The position numbers and the translations under genes were made by a program. Below the pieces are notes generated by a model that was not told the DNA's origin, did no database searches, and worked only from the letters and a program-made list of their open reading frames with translations. Of a DNA stretch of 64,000 bases, positions 36,980 to 46,076 are shown piece after piece (within the stretch, counting starts at the first letter, position 1; each line of letters opens with the position of its first letter). The stretch is from Bacillus sp. ISL-45 (GTDB taxonomy: Bacteria > Bacillota > Bacilli > Bacillales > Cytobacillaceae): assembly GCF_018613195.1 (NCBI RefSeq), contig NZ_JAGGQQ010000009.1, forward strand, positions 248,001 through 312,000, given 5' to 3'.

Positions 36980-38179
36980 TTGCCACAAACAAAAGAGCCT
37001 CTATGGACCTCGTCATTCATAAAATTAATGGTAGGAAACCTATTCATATTCATGTCCTTCCAGATGCTGATTCCAACACTGCCTCCTTATATCAAATCAA
37101 TTGGTGCGAGCGGGACTGAAATTGGGCTGGTTACGGCACTTTTTTCAATCGGGGCTGTTTTGAGCAGACCTTTCATTGGCTTTATGCTGGAGTACAGAGC
37201 GAGAAAACCACTTGTCTTAATAGGGGCGCTTATGCTCTTATTGATTACATTCCTTTATCCGCTGTCTCAAGTAGTTATAATTTTTCTGGCGTTCCGACTG
37301 CTTCATGGTCTTGCATGGGGCTGGTCAACTACGGTGAATGGAACCGCGGCAGTTGATGTAGTCCCTAACTCCAGACTTGGCGAGGGGATGGGGTATTATG
37401 GTCTTTCCATAACGATCGGGATGATCATCGCTCCAAGCCTGGGTATCTTCTTATTCCAGGTTACGTCTTTTGAAAATCTAGTCTATATATCGGGAGCGCT
37501 GGGTGTAATAGCGCTTGTACTCCTTGGAACAATAAGATATCAAACTCCTCAGGAAGTAATCGATACGAAGAAAGAGGATTTAAAATTCACCTATTTAGGT
37601 TCCCTGGTTGAAAAATCAGGTTGGTTCCCGGCATTTGTTACCCTGATGGTTTGTTTGGGATATGGAGCTATTGTCACCTTCATTGTCATCTTTGCTGAGG
37701 AGCGGCAAATCGATCAAATTTTCTTTTTTTACCTGTTTAATGCAATTCTTGCGTCCTTTTCACGACCGGTTGCCGGAAAGTGGTTTGACAGGAAAGGGCC
37801 AAGAGGACTTGTGATTGTAACGATAGCCATCACATTTACCGGGATGTGGGTACTATCCTTTGCCCATTCCAATTTCGCGATAGCCATTGCTGGAGTATTG
37901 TTCGGTATTGGGTTTGGCTCATTGATTCCGACACTCCAGTCTTGGACATTATCAATGACGCCGTCAAATCGCCGCGGAGTCGCGAACGGTATGTACTTTT
38001 CTTCGATTGACCTTGGCATAGGGATCAGTGGTTTTGTTTTCGGAGTGATGGCACAATACGTTTCAATCGGAGCTTTATTTCAGTTTTCAAGTCTCTTTTT
38101 GGTCATAGCTTTAATAATGACTATTATGGAGGGGCGCAAGTCCAAAGAAGTACGCCAGCCAAAAGAAGCAATCTCATAG
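36980..38179 (+). CDS. MFS transporter
   Basis: 399 residues, 12 predicted transmembrane helices. The loop 2-3 motif is EYRARKP and the second-half copy KWFDRKGPRG, both reduced versions of the MFS motif A; FRLLHGLAWGWSTT and GYYGLSITIGMIIAPSLG fit drug:H+ antiporter-like DHA1 exporters. Substrate unknown. TTG 36980 lies 8 nt after AAAGGGGAG; reading to 36923 would run through the terminator hairpin. Confidence 0.85.
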   Translation: MPQTKEPLWTSSFIKLMVGNLFIFMSFQMLIPTLPPYIKSIGASGTEIGLVTALFSIGAVLSRPFIGFMLEYRARKPLVLIGALMLLLITFLYPLSQVVIIFLAFRLLHGLAWGWSTTVNGTAAVDVVPNSRLGEGMGYYGLSITIGMIIAPSLGIFLFQVTSFENLVYISGALGVIALVLLGTIRYQTPQEVIDTKKEDLKFTYLGSLVEKSGWFPAFVTLMVCLGYGAIVTFIVIFAEERQIDQIFFFYLFNAILASFSRPVAGKWFDRKGPRGLVIVTIAITFTGMWVLSFAHSNFAIAIAGVLFGIGFGSLIPTLQSWTLSMTPSNRRGVANGMYFSSIDLGIGISGFVFGVMAQYVSIGALFQFSSLFLVIALIMTIMEGRKSKEVRQPKEAIS

Positions 38180-38193
38180 TTAGGATATCAGAA

Positions 38194-38226
38194 TGCCAGT
38201 CCCCCTTAAAAGGTGCTGGCTTTTAT
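38194..38226 (+). terminator. MFS gene terminator
   Basis: GCCAGTCCCCCTT pairs imperfectly with AAGGTGCTGGC, then TTTTATC. Confidence 0.7.
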
Positions 38227-38303
38227 CTTGTTGCTAATATCCTCTCTTATGATTTAAACTGATAAAGAAATTTACTAGTACGGATTGGTATGTGAGGATC
38301 ATT

Positions 38304-39062
38304 ATGGAGAATCAGGATCAAACAATTGAAGTGATGCGTGCCTGCCTGCTGGCTGGTAAAATTATGCTCCAAAGCGGGGCTGAGACATATCGAGTGGAGG
38401 ATACGATGTCTCGGATGGCCTCGGCGTTCGGCATTGATCAGACGCATAGCTATGTGACACCGACCGGCATTATTTTTTCAGTAGAAGGGGTAGGACCAGA
38501 ACGGACGAAGCTTGTAAGGATTTCTGACCGGACAACTGATTTAAGGAAGGTGGCAATGGTCAACAGCGTTTCGCGCAGAATCAGCAGCGGCGAAGTTGGA
38601 TTGAAGGAAGCTTGCGAGCTCTTGGGAGAGATTCAGGAGGCTAACCTGACGTACTCTTTTATGATACAAATCCTGGCGGCAGCGATTGCGAGCGGCTGTT
38701 TTACCATCATGTTCATGGGAAGCTGGCTAGACTTCCTGCCTTCGATGGTGGCGGGTGGAATAGGCTTCTTCCTTGTCGTTTATTTTCACAGGATTGTTCC
38801 GGTAAAATTTTTCGCGGAATTTCTGTCTTCCTTTTTTATTGGGATGATTTCGTTTTTCTTTGTAAAATTTGGGCTTGGCCAGGAGCTAGATAAAATCATC
38901 ATCGGCTCGGTCATGCCGCTTGTACCAGGATTGCTGATCACAAATGCAGTCAGGGACCTGATGGCAGGCCATCTGGTTTCAGGGTTGTCCAAAGGAGCGG
39001 AAGCGCTGTTGACGGCGTTTGCGATTGGATCAGGCATAGCGGCAATTTTATCTTTCTTGTAG
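38304..39062 (+). CDS. Threonine/serine exporter, large subunit (DUF1212, YjjP-like)
   Basis: 252 residues. The N-terminal soluble half holds LQSGAETYRVEDTMSRMA and YVTPTGIIFSVEG, the DUF1212 signature; the C-terminal half has five transmembrane helices including GSVMPLVPGLLITNAVRDLM. With the following gene it equals a split ThrE. ATG 38304 is 6 nt from GTGAGG; an upstream in-frame GTG overlaps that site. It lies 15 nt before its partner. Confidence 0.88.
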   Translation: MENQDQTIEVMRACLLAGKIMLQSGAETYRVEDTMSRMASAFGIDQTHSYVTPTGIIFSVEGVGPERTKLVRISDRTTDLRKVAMVNSVSRRISSGEVGLKEACELLGEIQEANLTYSFMIQILAAAIASGCFTIMFMGSWLDFLPSMVAGGIGFFLVVYFHRIVPVKFFAEFLSSFFIGMISFFFVKFGLGQELDKIIIGSVMPLVPGLLITNAVRDLMAGHLVSGLSKGAEALLTAFAIGSGIAAILSFL

Positions 39063-39077
39063 TCAGGAGAAGTGGCG

Positions 39078-39521
39078 ATGATTTATATAGAACACCTTAT
39101 TACAAGTTTTATTGCTTCGGCTGCGTTCGGAATCATTTTTAACGCACCGAGGGAATCCCTCATCAAATGCGGCATTTCCGGGATGGCTGGCTGGATCGTC
39201 TATTTTACACTTGATACCAATGGGTTCGGCACGATTTTTGCGACATTGATGGCATCGTTCTTAATTGCCGTTGTCAGCCAGGTGTTCGCGAAGGCGTATC
39301 GGACGCCAATCATCATTTTTAGTGTCGCCGGGATTATTCCTCTTGTCCCCGGAGGACTGGCGTATGATGCAATGAGGAACTTAGTGGAGAATGATTACAG
39401 TGTAGCTCTTTCTCTGGCAGCAAAAGCATCGATGATTTCGGGAGCAATAGCCGTCGGGCTTGTGTTTTCCGAAGTGATCAACCAGGTGATCCGAAGGTCA
39501 AGCCTTGGGCCGGTAAAATAG
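39078..39521 (+). CDS. Threonine/serine exporter, small subunit (DUF3815, YjjB-like)
   Basis: 147-residue membrane protein with four or five helices; SASFGI-type start (SFIASAAFGIIFNAPRESL) and FSVAGIIPLVPGGLAYDAM match the second half of ThrE. In E. coli the YjjP/YjjB pair exports succinate; in corynebacteria fused ThrE exports Thr/Ser, so the substrate is open. ATG 39078 has AGGAG at 8 nt. Confidence 0.87.
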   Translation: MIYIEHLITSFIASAAFGIIFNAPRESLIKCGISGMAGWIVYFTLDTNGFGTIFATLMASFLIAVVSQVFAKAYRTPIIIFSVAGIIPLVPGGLAYDAMRNLVENDYSVALSLAAKASMISGAIAVGLVFSEVINQVIRRSSLGPVK

Positions 39522-39616
39522 GGAGAAGCTTACAAGCAGTTCATAATGTAACAGACTGAAGAATATGTGAATTGGAAGGCAAGTTCATTTAAACAGATTA
39601 GTAACACAAATAAACA

Positions 39617-39650
39617 GAAGCTCAGAGTATTATGACTCTGAGCTTTTTAG
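39617..39650. terminator. Terminator between convergent thrE-like and hypothetical genes
   Basis: AAGCTCAGAGT pairs with ACTCTGAGCTT, followed by TTTAG. Confidence 0.88.
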
Positions 39651-39679
39651 TATGATGATGATCCAGGAAATGATATTTT

Positions 39680-40255
39680 TTATTTTTCATCAATTTTATG
39701 CCACTTATAATCTTCGCTCTTAAATACATTTGTATCTTGTGGGTATCCGTAATAATAAAGTTTTTTTCCATCTTTATTAAATGCTGTTGGGTAAAGGAAA
39801 TCTAATTGTTCACTAAAAGGGAACAAGAATGAAATTCGCTCTCCCTTGCTTATTGCTTTTCTTTCTACATTAGGCTCCACACCAGCCTCTATATATGCAA
39901 CATCTTCATCATACGAAATTACGCTCAATAAAGTGACTGCATCATTTTCTGTGGTGGCGCTAATACCTCCAACTGTTTGAACCTTATCCGAGCTATATGG
40001 AATATTGGTTGATACACTGCCGCGGAAGAACACACCTGACTTTTCAGATAGTACCGTTTGGTAGATCTGTTCTTCATTGTTCCTAAATAAAGAGATAACA
40101 GATGAATCCGTCTCATATTGTTCCATCAATTCTGCGTCTTTTGAAAGGAATGAATGACTTTTTGCCGCACTTAACGCTGTAAACCTATAGCCGCCTATAA
40201 AAACTATAAAAATGATTATAAATAAAAATGGTGTTATGAAAATCAATTTTTTCAT
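39680..40255 (-). CDS. Hypothetical membrane-anchored protein
   Basis: 191 residues, not recognised. One N-terminal transmembrane or signal segment (LIFITPFLFIIIFIVFIGGY) and an extracellular mixed domain without Cys; a run of charged residues (EDVAYIEAGVEPNVERK) and an aromatic C-terminus (GKKLYYYGYPQD). ATG 40255 has GGGGGAG 6 nt upstream. AT-richer than its neighbours. Monocistronic. Confidence 0.7.
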   Translation of the reverse strand: MKKLIFITPFLFIIIFIVFIGGYRFTALSAAKSHSFLSKDAELMEQYETDSSVISLFRNNEEQIYQTVLSEKSGVFFRGSVSTNIPYSSDKVQTVGGISATTENDAVTLLSVISYDEDVAYIEAGVEPNVERKAISKGERISFLFPFSEQLDFLYPTAFNKDGKKLYYYGYPQDTNVFKSEDYKWHKIDEK

Positions 40256-40458
40256 TATAGACTCCCCCTGAAAATCCATCTTCCCCTAATTCATTAAGCA
40301 TCCACATCTAGAATATTTTAGCATATATTTCCTATTTTCGTTTATCTTGTTTTTAAATTCCGTTTGAATGGGAGCATTTTTACTTTTACGGCAAAGGGTT
40401 TTTTCTTAAATATAGAGAATTAATCTAGGTAGATTTATATAAAAGAGGATGGGATTTA

Positions 40459-41094
40459 ATGGAGATCTTATTGATCAGACATGGAGAGTCGGAGGGGGAT
40501 ATCCTCCAGGTCCATGAAGGCCGGGCGGATTTGCTTTTGACGGATCATGGCCGCAGGCAGGCAAGGGAAATGGCGAAAGTGGTAAAGGAGAAATACATGC
40601 CGGAGGTCATTTGGGCAAGTACATTGAAAAGGGCGCGTGAGACGGCGGAAATCCTCAGCGGCGAAACGGGTATTGCCGTGATTGAAGATGATGGATTAAG
40701 AGAATTCAATAATGGAGTTTTGGCAGGGCTGCCCTATGCGGAGGCCAAGCTGCGCTATCCCGAGCCAGAGGGCGGAAGGAAGCCTCATGTACCCATTGAG
40801 GAAGGAGAATCTGAACTGGAATTCCGATTCCGCGCTCAAACGGTATTTTCCAAGATTCTAACAGAAAGCGCAGGAAGGAAGAGAATTGCGATTGTCTCAC
40901 ACGGCGGGATGATCTCCAACCTGCTAAGGGCGTTTTTGAACCTGCCCGTTTTATCGGATACGTATTTCCCTACTGGAGATACCGGAATCCATTTGCTTAA
41001 ACTGAATGGCAGCCAGAAGGTCGTGATGTTCATGAATGACTGCGGGCATCTGGAAAAAATAGATTCAGAGCAACCAGTCATGCAGGGTTCCTAG
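40459..41094 (+). CDS. Histidine phosphatase family protein
   Basis: 211 residues. Phosphoglycerate-mutase-like motif LLIRHGES at the N-terminus (catalytic His), STLKRARETAEIL (second Arg pocket), acid in LREFNNGVLAG and the second His in IAIVSHGGMISNLL. Probably a phosphatase of a small phosphorylated metabolite rather than a mutase; the substrate cannot be told. RBS AGAGGATGGG. Monocistronic. Confidence 0.88.
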   Translation: MEILLIRHGESEGDILQVHEGRADLLLTDHGRRQAREMAKVVKEKYMPEVIWASTLKRARETAEILSGETGIAVIEDDGLREFNNGVLAGLPYAEAKLRYPEPEGGRKPHVPIEEGESELEFRFRAQTVFSKILTESAGRKRIAIVSHGGMISNLLRAFLNLPVLSDTYFPTGDTGIHLLKLNGSQKVVMFMNDCGHLEKIDSEQPVMQGS

Positions 41095-41108
41095 ATTGAT
41101 TTTACATA

Positions 41109-41146
41109 AAAACAGCCCGGCTCCTAAATGAGAAACCGGGCTGTTT
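41109..41146. terminator. Bidirectional terminator
   Basis: AAACAGCCCGG pairs with CCGGGCTGTTT between the convergent phosphatase and reductase genes. Confidence 0.88.
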
Positions 41147-41151
41147 GTCTT

Positions 41152-42141
41152 TTACATCTTTACGATGGTCCTGCCGCGGTTCTCGCCTTTTAAAATACTG
41201 GCAAGTGTACCAGGCAGTTCGCCTAATGTTATTTCATTTTGAATTGTTTCGAGTAAACCATCCGGCTTCAAATCAGATGCCATCCGCTGCCAGAGGAGCT
41301 TTCTTGTTTCCATCGGGCAATATACTGAGTCGATGCCTAGAAGGTTGATGCCTCTGAGAATGAACGGGAAGACTGTCGCAGGTACATCTGTTCCGCCGGT
41401 CAGGCCGCTGACGGCAACGGAACCGTTATACTCAAGCTTGCTAAGAATCGCAGTTAATGACTTGCCGCCAACCGGGTCAACGGCTGCCGCCCAAAGTTGC
41501 TTATCCAATGGTTTTATTTTTTCACCGGCAAGCTCTTCACGGCTGATGATTTCGGCTGCGCCAATTTCGCGAAGGTAGTTATGTTCTGATTCTTTTCCTG
41601 TGCTAGCTACAACATGATATCCCCGCTTAGCGAGCATCGCCACTGCCACACTGCCGACTCCGCCAGTTGCTCCGGTCACCAGGACTTTGCCTTTCTCCGG
41701 TTTCAAACCGTTTTCCTCCAGCCGATGTACGGACAAAGCAGCGGTGAACCCGGCAGTCCCGAAAACCATCGCTTCCTTCAATGTAAGACCTTCTGGCAAT
41801 GGGACAATCCAATCTCCTGGAATCCTCGCATACTCGCTGTATCCGCCATAGTGGGAAACCCCTATTTCATAGCTTGTGGCAATGACTTCATCGCCTTCCT
41901 TATAGCGGCTGTCATCCGAACGGACCACGGTGCCGGCAAGGTCAATTCCCGGGATGAATGGATAGGACCTGACAATCTTGCCATTCGGGATGCTTGCAAG
42001 CCCGTCTTTAAAGTTGACGCTCGAGTAGGCCACCTTGATTACTACTTCACCAGCAGGCAAATCTTCCAATCCGATCGTTTTTACTTCTGCTGAAAAATCA
42101 TCATCTGTCTTGTTCACGATAAAAGCTTTGAAATTGTCCAT
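41152..42141 (-). CDS. yhfP: Acryloyl-CoA reductase/quinone oxidoreductase family (YhfP-like)
   Basis: 329-residue zinc-independent medium-chain dehydrogenase, cytosolic. YSSVNFKDGLA near residue 40, IPGIDLAGTV, EVIATSYEIGVSHYGGYSEYA, AMVFGTAGFTAALSVHRLE and the NADPH site VLVTGATGGVGSVAVAML match B. subtilis YhfP and the E. coli AcuI/YhdH group, which reduce acryloyl-CoA or enones. ATG preceded by GGGGAG. Divergent from the molybdoenzyme operon. Confidence 0.9.
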   Translation of the reverse strand: MDNFKAFIVNKTDDDFSAEVKTIGLEDLPAGEVVIKVAYSSVNFKDGLASIPNGKIVRSYPFIPGIDLAGTVVRSDDSRYKEGDEVIATSYEIGVSHYGGYSEYARIPGDWIVPLPEGLTLKEAMVFGTAGFTAALSVHRLEENGLKPEKGKVLVTGATGGVGSVAVAMLAKRGYHVVASTGKESEHNYLREIGAAEIISREELAGEKIKPLDKQLWAAAVDPVGGKSLTAILSKLEYNGSVAVSGLTGGTDVPATVFPFILRGINLLGIDSVYCPMETRKLLWQRMASDLKPDGLLETIQNEITLGELPGTLASILKGENRGRTIVKM

Positions 42142-42338
42142 AACTCCCCAACCTTTCCTAGCTTGATAGTTTTAGTATAGGCCATAAGCATGCCAGACTT
42201 CTAATAACTTAACTTAATGAGGGCAAACCATTTTAACAACTATTAAAAAGCTCGGGTATGACTTTTGTTGCTGACAAAATACGAGGTCGGATATCACCTA
42301 CGATTGAAGAATCACGGTACGGTGATACATCCATAGGG

Positions 42339-42515
42339 ATAATGTGCGGATGAATCAAGGCGTCTATTAATTATCGTCACATAAGAGGAGATAATGTGCG
42401 GATGAATCAAGGTGTCCATAAATTATCGTCACATAAAAGGAGATAATGTGCGGATAAATCAAGTCGTCCATTAATTATCGTCACATAAAAGGCAACAATG
42501 TGTCCATAAACGAGA
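42339..42515 (+). repeat. 52-nt tandem array (ATAATGTG type)
   Basis: ATAATGTGCGG begins at 42339, 42391 and 42443, and a decayed copy (ACAATGTG) at 42495: exact 52 nt period. Each unit also holds ATTATCGTCACATAA, whose inverse TTATGTGACGATAAT resembles the forward motif, so half-units alternate in orientation as in the unrelated array at 30078. Part of the 641 nt gap upstream of the molybdoenzyme operon; the stretch 42142-42338 shows nothing I can name. Confidence 0.88.
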
Positions 42516-42579
42516 AAGAGGCTGCTAGTTTGTTAAGGTCATCACGAATTTATTACGATTTTGTGTCCACTCCTTATGG

Positions 42580-42622
42580 TGTGACGGACTTCACATATCT
42601 TTTATTCTGCCTCCCTTAAGAT
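42580..42622 (+). promoter_or_regulatory. Fnr box and -10 element of the molybdoenzyme operon
   Basis: TGTGA-CGGACT-TCACA at 42580-42595 is a perfect Fnr/Crp-type palindrome. TAAGAT at 42617-42622 is a plausible -10; a start 7 nt later puts the Fnr box centre at -41.5, the activating position. Oxygen-limited expression is predicted. The start codon is about 160 nt downstream. Confidence 0.7.
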
Positions 42623-42782
42623 TTAGATAAGTAAGGAACACAGTGGAGGTTAGTGCTTCTAAACATTGTTAAAACAATTTTTCACTATTCACAAAGTGTT
42701 TACAATTTCACCCTAATTCGACTGTTTTTCCATGATAAGATGATTTTTGAAATCGGAAACGATTCACAGGGAGGTAGCAAAG

Positions 42783-43952
42783 TTGTACAAATTCGAGAAA
42801 TCTTTTTACTCCAAAACAAGCATGTATTCCTTTGTCGTTGTGATGATACTGTTCTTCTCAATGTGGTATTCAACATCGAAGTTTGTCCATATCGATATGG
42901 CGCTTCTGGGATATGCAATATCTTCAGCGGTCTTTGCGATTGGCCTGACAATCCGGATGAGCTTCTGGATGTGGCGCAAAGCCACTAACAGAGTGGCAAA
43001 GCGGAGTGTTGATAACCTTTTTAATAAAGAAAGATTGAAAAGAAATTCAAAAGCATTAGTGAAAACTTTAATCGATAATATCATTTTGCAAAAATTCATT
43101 TTCCAGCGGGGTATCTACCGCGGAATCCAGCACTTCATGATTTCATGGGGCTGTATCATCTCATTCGCTATCACATTCGGGCTTACATTCGGATGGATGC
43201 GTTTTGATCTGATTGATCCGGAAACATACCAGATTGTCGTGTTCGATATGCCAACCATCACGATGGCAGCTCACGGGATTTTCGCCGAGATCGTCTATAA
43301 CGGCTTGAATATCGGCGCAATCATGGTGCTGATCGGAGCGGGGATGGCCCTTTACCGACGCATCACTGACTACGATGTAAAAGTAACCCAGCGATTCGAG
43401 TTCGATATTCTGCCATTGATCATTCTTCTGGCAGTAACTGTTACAGGCTTGATCCTGACTATCCAATACACATTCCTTGATGGCTGGATGCATCATTATA
43501 TGTCACTCATCCACCAGGTAACAGTCATTATCATGCTGATGTACTTCCCATTCGGAAAACTGTTCCACGTGCCGATCAGGCCGCTGGCTACAGCTGTACC
43601 AATGAGTTATCAAGAGGTGGTCAAAGTGGATACGAAATCATGTAAAAGCTGCGGACAGCCTTACAGCAATGATGACCAGATTGCGGATGTCCAGGCAATT
43701 CTAAAAAGCCAGAATTTCGACCTGCAGCTCGCGGACGGCTCATACCTTTCAGATTATTGCACAGGCTGCCGCCGCAGGATGAGAGCATTGAAGCAAATGA
43801 ATCTTGAAGCGCCACAAGGCAATCCATACGGACCAGTAAGCACAAACAACGGAATTCACTTATCAGGCTTCAGCAAGAAGCGTTCAGAAGAGTTTTACGG
43901 ACTTGACCAGGATTCAAAGGAGGAAAAAATCGATGAGCCAGTTTCTCGTTAA
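42783..43952 (+). CDS. Cytochrome b-like (NarI/DsrM-type) membrane subunit with C-terminal CxxC pairs
   Basis: 389 residues with five or six transmembrane helices. FQRGIYRGIQHFMISWG, TMAAHGIFAEIV, WMHHYMSLIHQ and FPFGKLFHVPIRPLA provide membrane His residues and a C-terminal motif as in NarI/DsrM/HmeC quinol-oxidising cytochromes, so it should pass electrons from menaquinol to the next two gene products. The last 100 residues are soluble and carry CKSCGQ and CTGCRR, a zinc-ribbon or iron site that NarI lacks. TTG 42783 has AGGGAGGT 8 nt upstream. First gene of the operon. Confidence 0.75.
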   Translation: MYKFEKSFYSKTSMYSFVVVMILFFSMWYSTSKFVHIDMALLGYAISSAVFAIGLTIRMSFWMWRKATNRVAKRSVDNLFNKERLKRNSKALVKTLIDNIILQKFIFQRGIYRGIQHFMISWGCIISFAITFGLTFGWMRFDLIDPETYQIVVFDMPTITMAAHGIFAEIVYNGLNIGAIMVLIGAGMALYRRITDYDVKVTQRFEFDILPLIILLAVTVTGLILTIQYTFLDGWMHHYMSLIHQVTVIIMLMYFPFGKLFHVPIRPLATAVPMSYQEVVKVDTKSCKSCGQPYSNDDQIADVQAILKSQNFDLQLADGSYLSDYCTGCRRRMRALKQMNLEAPQGNPYGPVSTNNGIHLSGFSKKRSEEFYGLDQDSKEEKIDEPVSR

Positions 43953-46062
43953 AGAAGGCGTAAAAAACCAAATCCGAAAAGGTGAAAAGCTAGTCACAAC
44001 CCATTGCTGCTACTGCGGGATGCAGTGCGGGATGCACATTCGCGTCGATGAAAAGAATAACAAGGTTGTCGGTGTCGAACCGCGGTATGACTGGGTTTTA
44101 ACAAAAGGAAAAATGTGCCCTAAAGGGGTTACTGCCTACCAGACGATCGATCATCCGGACCGCATCAAGACTCCTTTGATCAAAAAGAACGGCCAGTTCG
44201 TCGAAGCAACATGGGATGAAGCATTGGATTTGATAGAAATCCAATATAAAGGGATCCAGGAAAACTACGGAAAAGATGCAATCGGAGTATACGGCGGTGT
44301 GTCGATGACAAATGAAAAATGTTACCTTGTCGGCAAGTATGCCCGCGTAGGACTGGGAACTCGCTATATCGACTATAACGGACGTTACTGCATGAGCTCC
44401 GCTGCCGGCGGATTCAACAAGACGCTTGGAATGGACCGCGGCTCGACGCTTCCTTGGACTGAGCTTGAGCATACTGATACATTTTTCATGGCAGGTTCGA
44501 ATACAGCGGAATGCCACCCGACAAGCATCCAGTGGTTCTGGAAGGCAAAGGACAAAGGCGCAAAGCTTATCGTAGCAGATCCGCGTGAAACCGCTACTGC
44601 ACGTGTGGCTGACGTACACTTAGACTTGCTTCCAGGAACAGACGCTGCTTTAGCGAACGGCATCATGCATCTTTTGATCAAATATGATTACGTTGACAAT
44701 GAATATGTACAGGAACGCTGCAATAACTTTGAAGAATTGAAGGAAATGACGGCGAAATTCACGCCAGAATATACATCCAAGCTTACAGGTGTTGCGGCTG
44801 AGAAAATCATCAAGGCAGCGCACATTTTCGGAAAATCACCACGCTCAGTCGTGATGTTCGCACGCGGTGCGGAACAACAGACATCAGGCGTTGATAATGT
44901 AAGTCTTTATACATCAATGGCCTTGTTAAGAGGCCAAATCGGCAAATTCGCATCAGGCGTTGCTACTTTTACAGGTCAGGGCAATGGCCAGGGCGGACGC
45001 GAACACGGGCAGAAAGCAGATGCTCTTCCAGGCTACCGTAAAATCGCAAACCCTAAAGATGTTGAGCATGTCGCTGGAGTCTGGGGCATCAAGCCAGAAG
45101 AAATGCCTAAGGAAGGTGTTTCTGCATACGAAATGTTCCACCTGATGCAGAACAAGACAATCCGCGCATTGCATGTCATCTGCTCGAATCCGGTTGTTTC
45201 TTCACCAAATATCAATTATGTCCAGGATTCATTAGAGAAGCTAGATTTCCTTGTCGTAAATGACTTCTTCATGTCAGAAACAGCTGAGCTTGCGGATGTC
45301 GTTCTTCCGGCAACGACTTGGGCTGAAGACGAAGGAACGACTACTAATATCGAAGGTCGTGTCATCCGAATCCGTAAGGTAGTCGAGCCAATTGGGGAAT
45401 CGAAGCCTGACTGGGAGATTATGCAGCTGATTGCTGACCGTCTTGGAAAAGGTAAATACTTCGATTACAGCGAACCGAGAGAGATTTTTGACGAGCTTCG
45501 CCACGCTTCAAAGGGCGGCAAGGCTGATTACTACGGTGTAACTTACGAGAAAATCGACGAACAGGACGGCGTTTTCTGGCCAGCTCCAGCAGAAGACCAC
45601 AAAGGAACTCCATCCATTTTCCAGGAGCGTTTTGCTACGGAAGATGGAAAAGCGAATCTCGCAGTCTGCGATTTCAGAGGACCTTCTGAAGTTCAATCAA
45701 ACGAGTATCCTTTATGGCTGACTACAGGCCGCGTTGTCTTCCACTACTTGTCAGGCAACCAGACACGACGCGTTGACTTCCTCATGGAGCAATGCCCTGA
45801 GCCATTCGTTGAAATGCACCCAGAACTGGCCAGCAAGTACCAGATTGAAAACGGTGAAAGAGTGAAGCTTTCCACACCGCGTGGCGAGATGATCACACCG
45901 GTTAAAATAACTAAAGCAATCCGCAAAGACACAATGTTCGTCCCTTATCACTGGGGCAAGAAGCTGGCAGTCAACCAATTGACCAGCCCGGCACTGGATC
46001 CATTCTCTAGGATGCCTGAATTTAAAGTCTGTGCTGTAAAGCTTGAAAAACTGACTAAATAG
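43933..46062 (+). CDS. Molybdopterin oxidoreductase catalytic subunit (NasC-like)
   Basis: 709 residues, the size of B. subtilis assimilatory nitrate reductase NasC. A 4Fe-4S site is formed by C25/C28/C32 (CCYCGMQCG) and C62 (GKMCPKG); the probable molybdenum ligand is Cys153 (NGRYCMSSAAGG); DPRETATARVADVHL, GQGNGQGGREHGQKA and the C-terminal molydopterin-binding domain (LWLTTGRVVFHYLSGNQTRR, FVPYHWG) follow. No Tat signal, so cytosolic. Unlike nasC it is encoded with a cytochrome b-like protein and a ferredoxin subunit behind an Fnr box, which suggests respiration. Nitrate is one candidate acceptor; the substrate is unproven. Overlaps the upstream gene by 20 nt. Confidence 0.88.
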   Translation: MSQFLVKEGVKNQIRKGEKLVTTHCCYCGMQCGMHIRVDEKNNKVVGVEPRYDWVLTKGKMCPKGVTAYQTIDHPDRIKTPLIKKNGQFVEATWDEALDLIEIQYKGIQENYGKDAIGVYGGVSMTNEKCYLVGKYARVGLGTRYIDYNGRYCMSSAAGGFNKTLGMDRGSTLPWTELEHTDTFFMAGSNTAECHPTSIQWFWKAKDKGAKLIVADPRETATARVADVHLDLLPGTDAALANGIMHLLIKYDYVDNEYVQERCNNFEELKEMTAKFTPEYTSKLTGVAAEKIIKAAHIFGKSPRSVVMFARGAEQQTSGVDNVSLYTSMALLRGQIGKFASGVATFTGQGNGQGGREHGQKADALPGYRKIANPKDVEHVAGVWGIKPEEMPKEGVSAYEMFHLMQNKTIRALHVICSNPVVSSPNINYVQDSLEKLDFLVVNDFFMSETAELADVVLPATTWAEDEGTTTNIEGRVIRIRKVVEPIGESKPDWEIMQLIADRLGKGKYFDYSEPREIFDELRHASKGGKADYYGVTYEKIDEQDGVFWPAPAEDHKGTPSIFQERFATEDGKANLAVCDFRGPSEVQSNEYPLWLTTGRVVFHYLSGNQTRRVDFLMEQCPEPFVEMHPELASKYQIENGERVKLSTPRGEMITPVKITKAIRKDTMFVPYHWGKKLAVNQLTSPALDPFSRMPEFKVCAVKLEKLTK

Positions 46063-46076
46063 GAGGAACGGCCACT

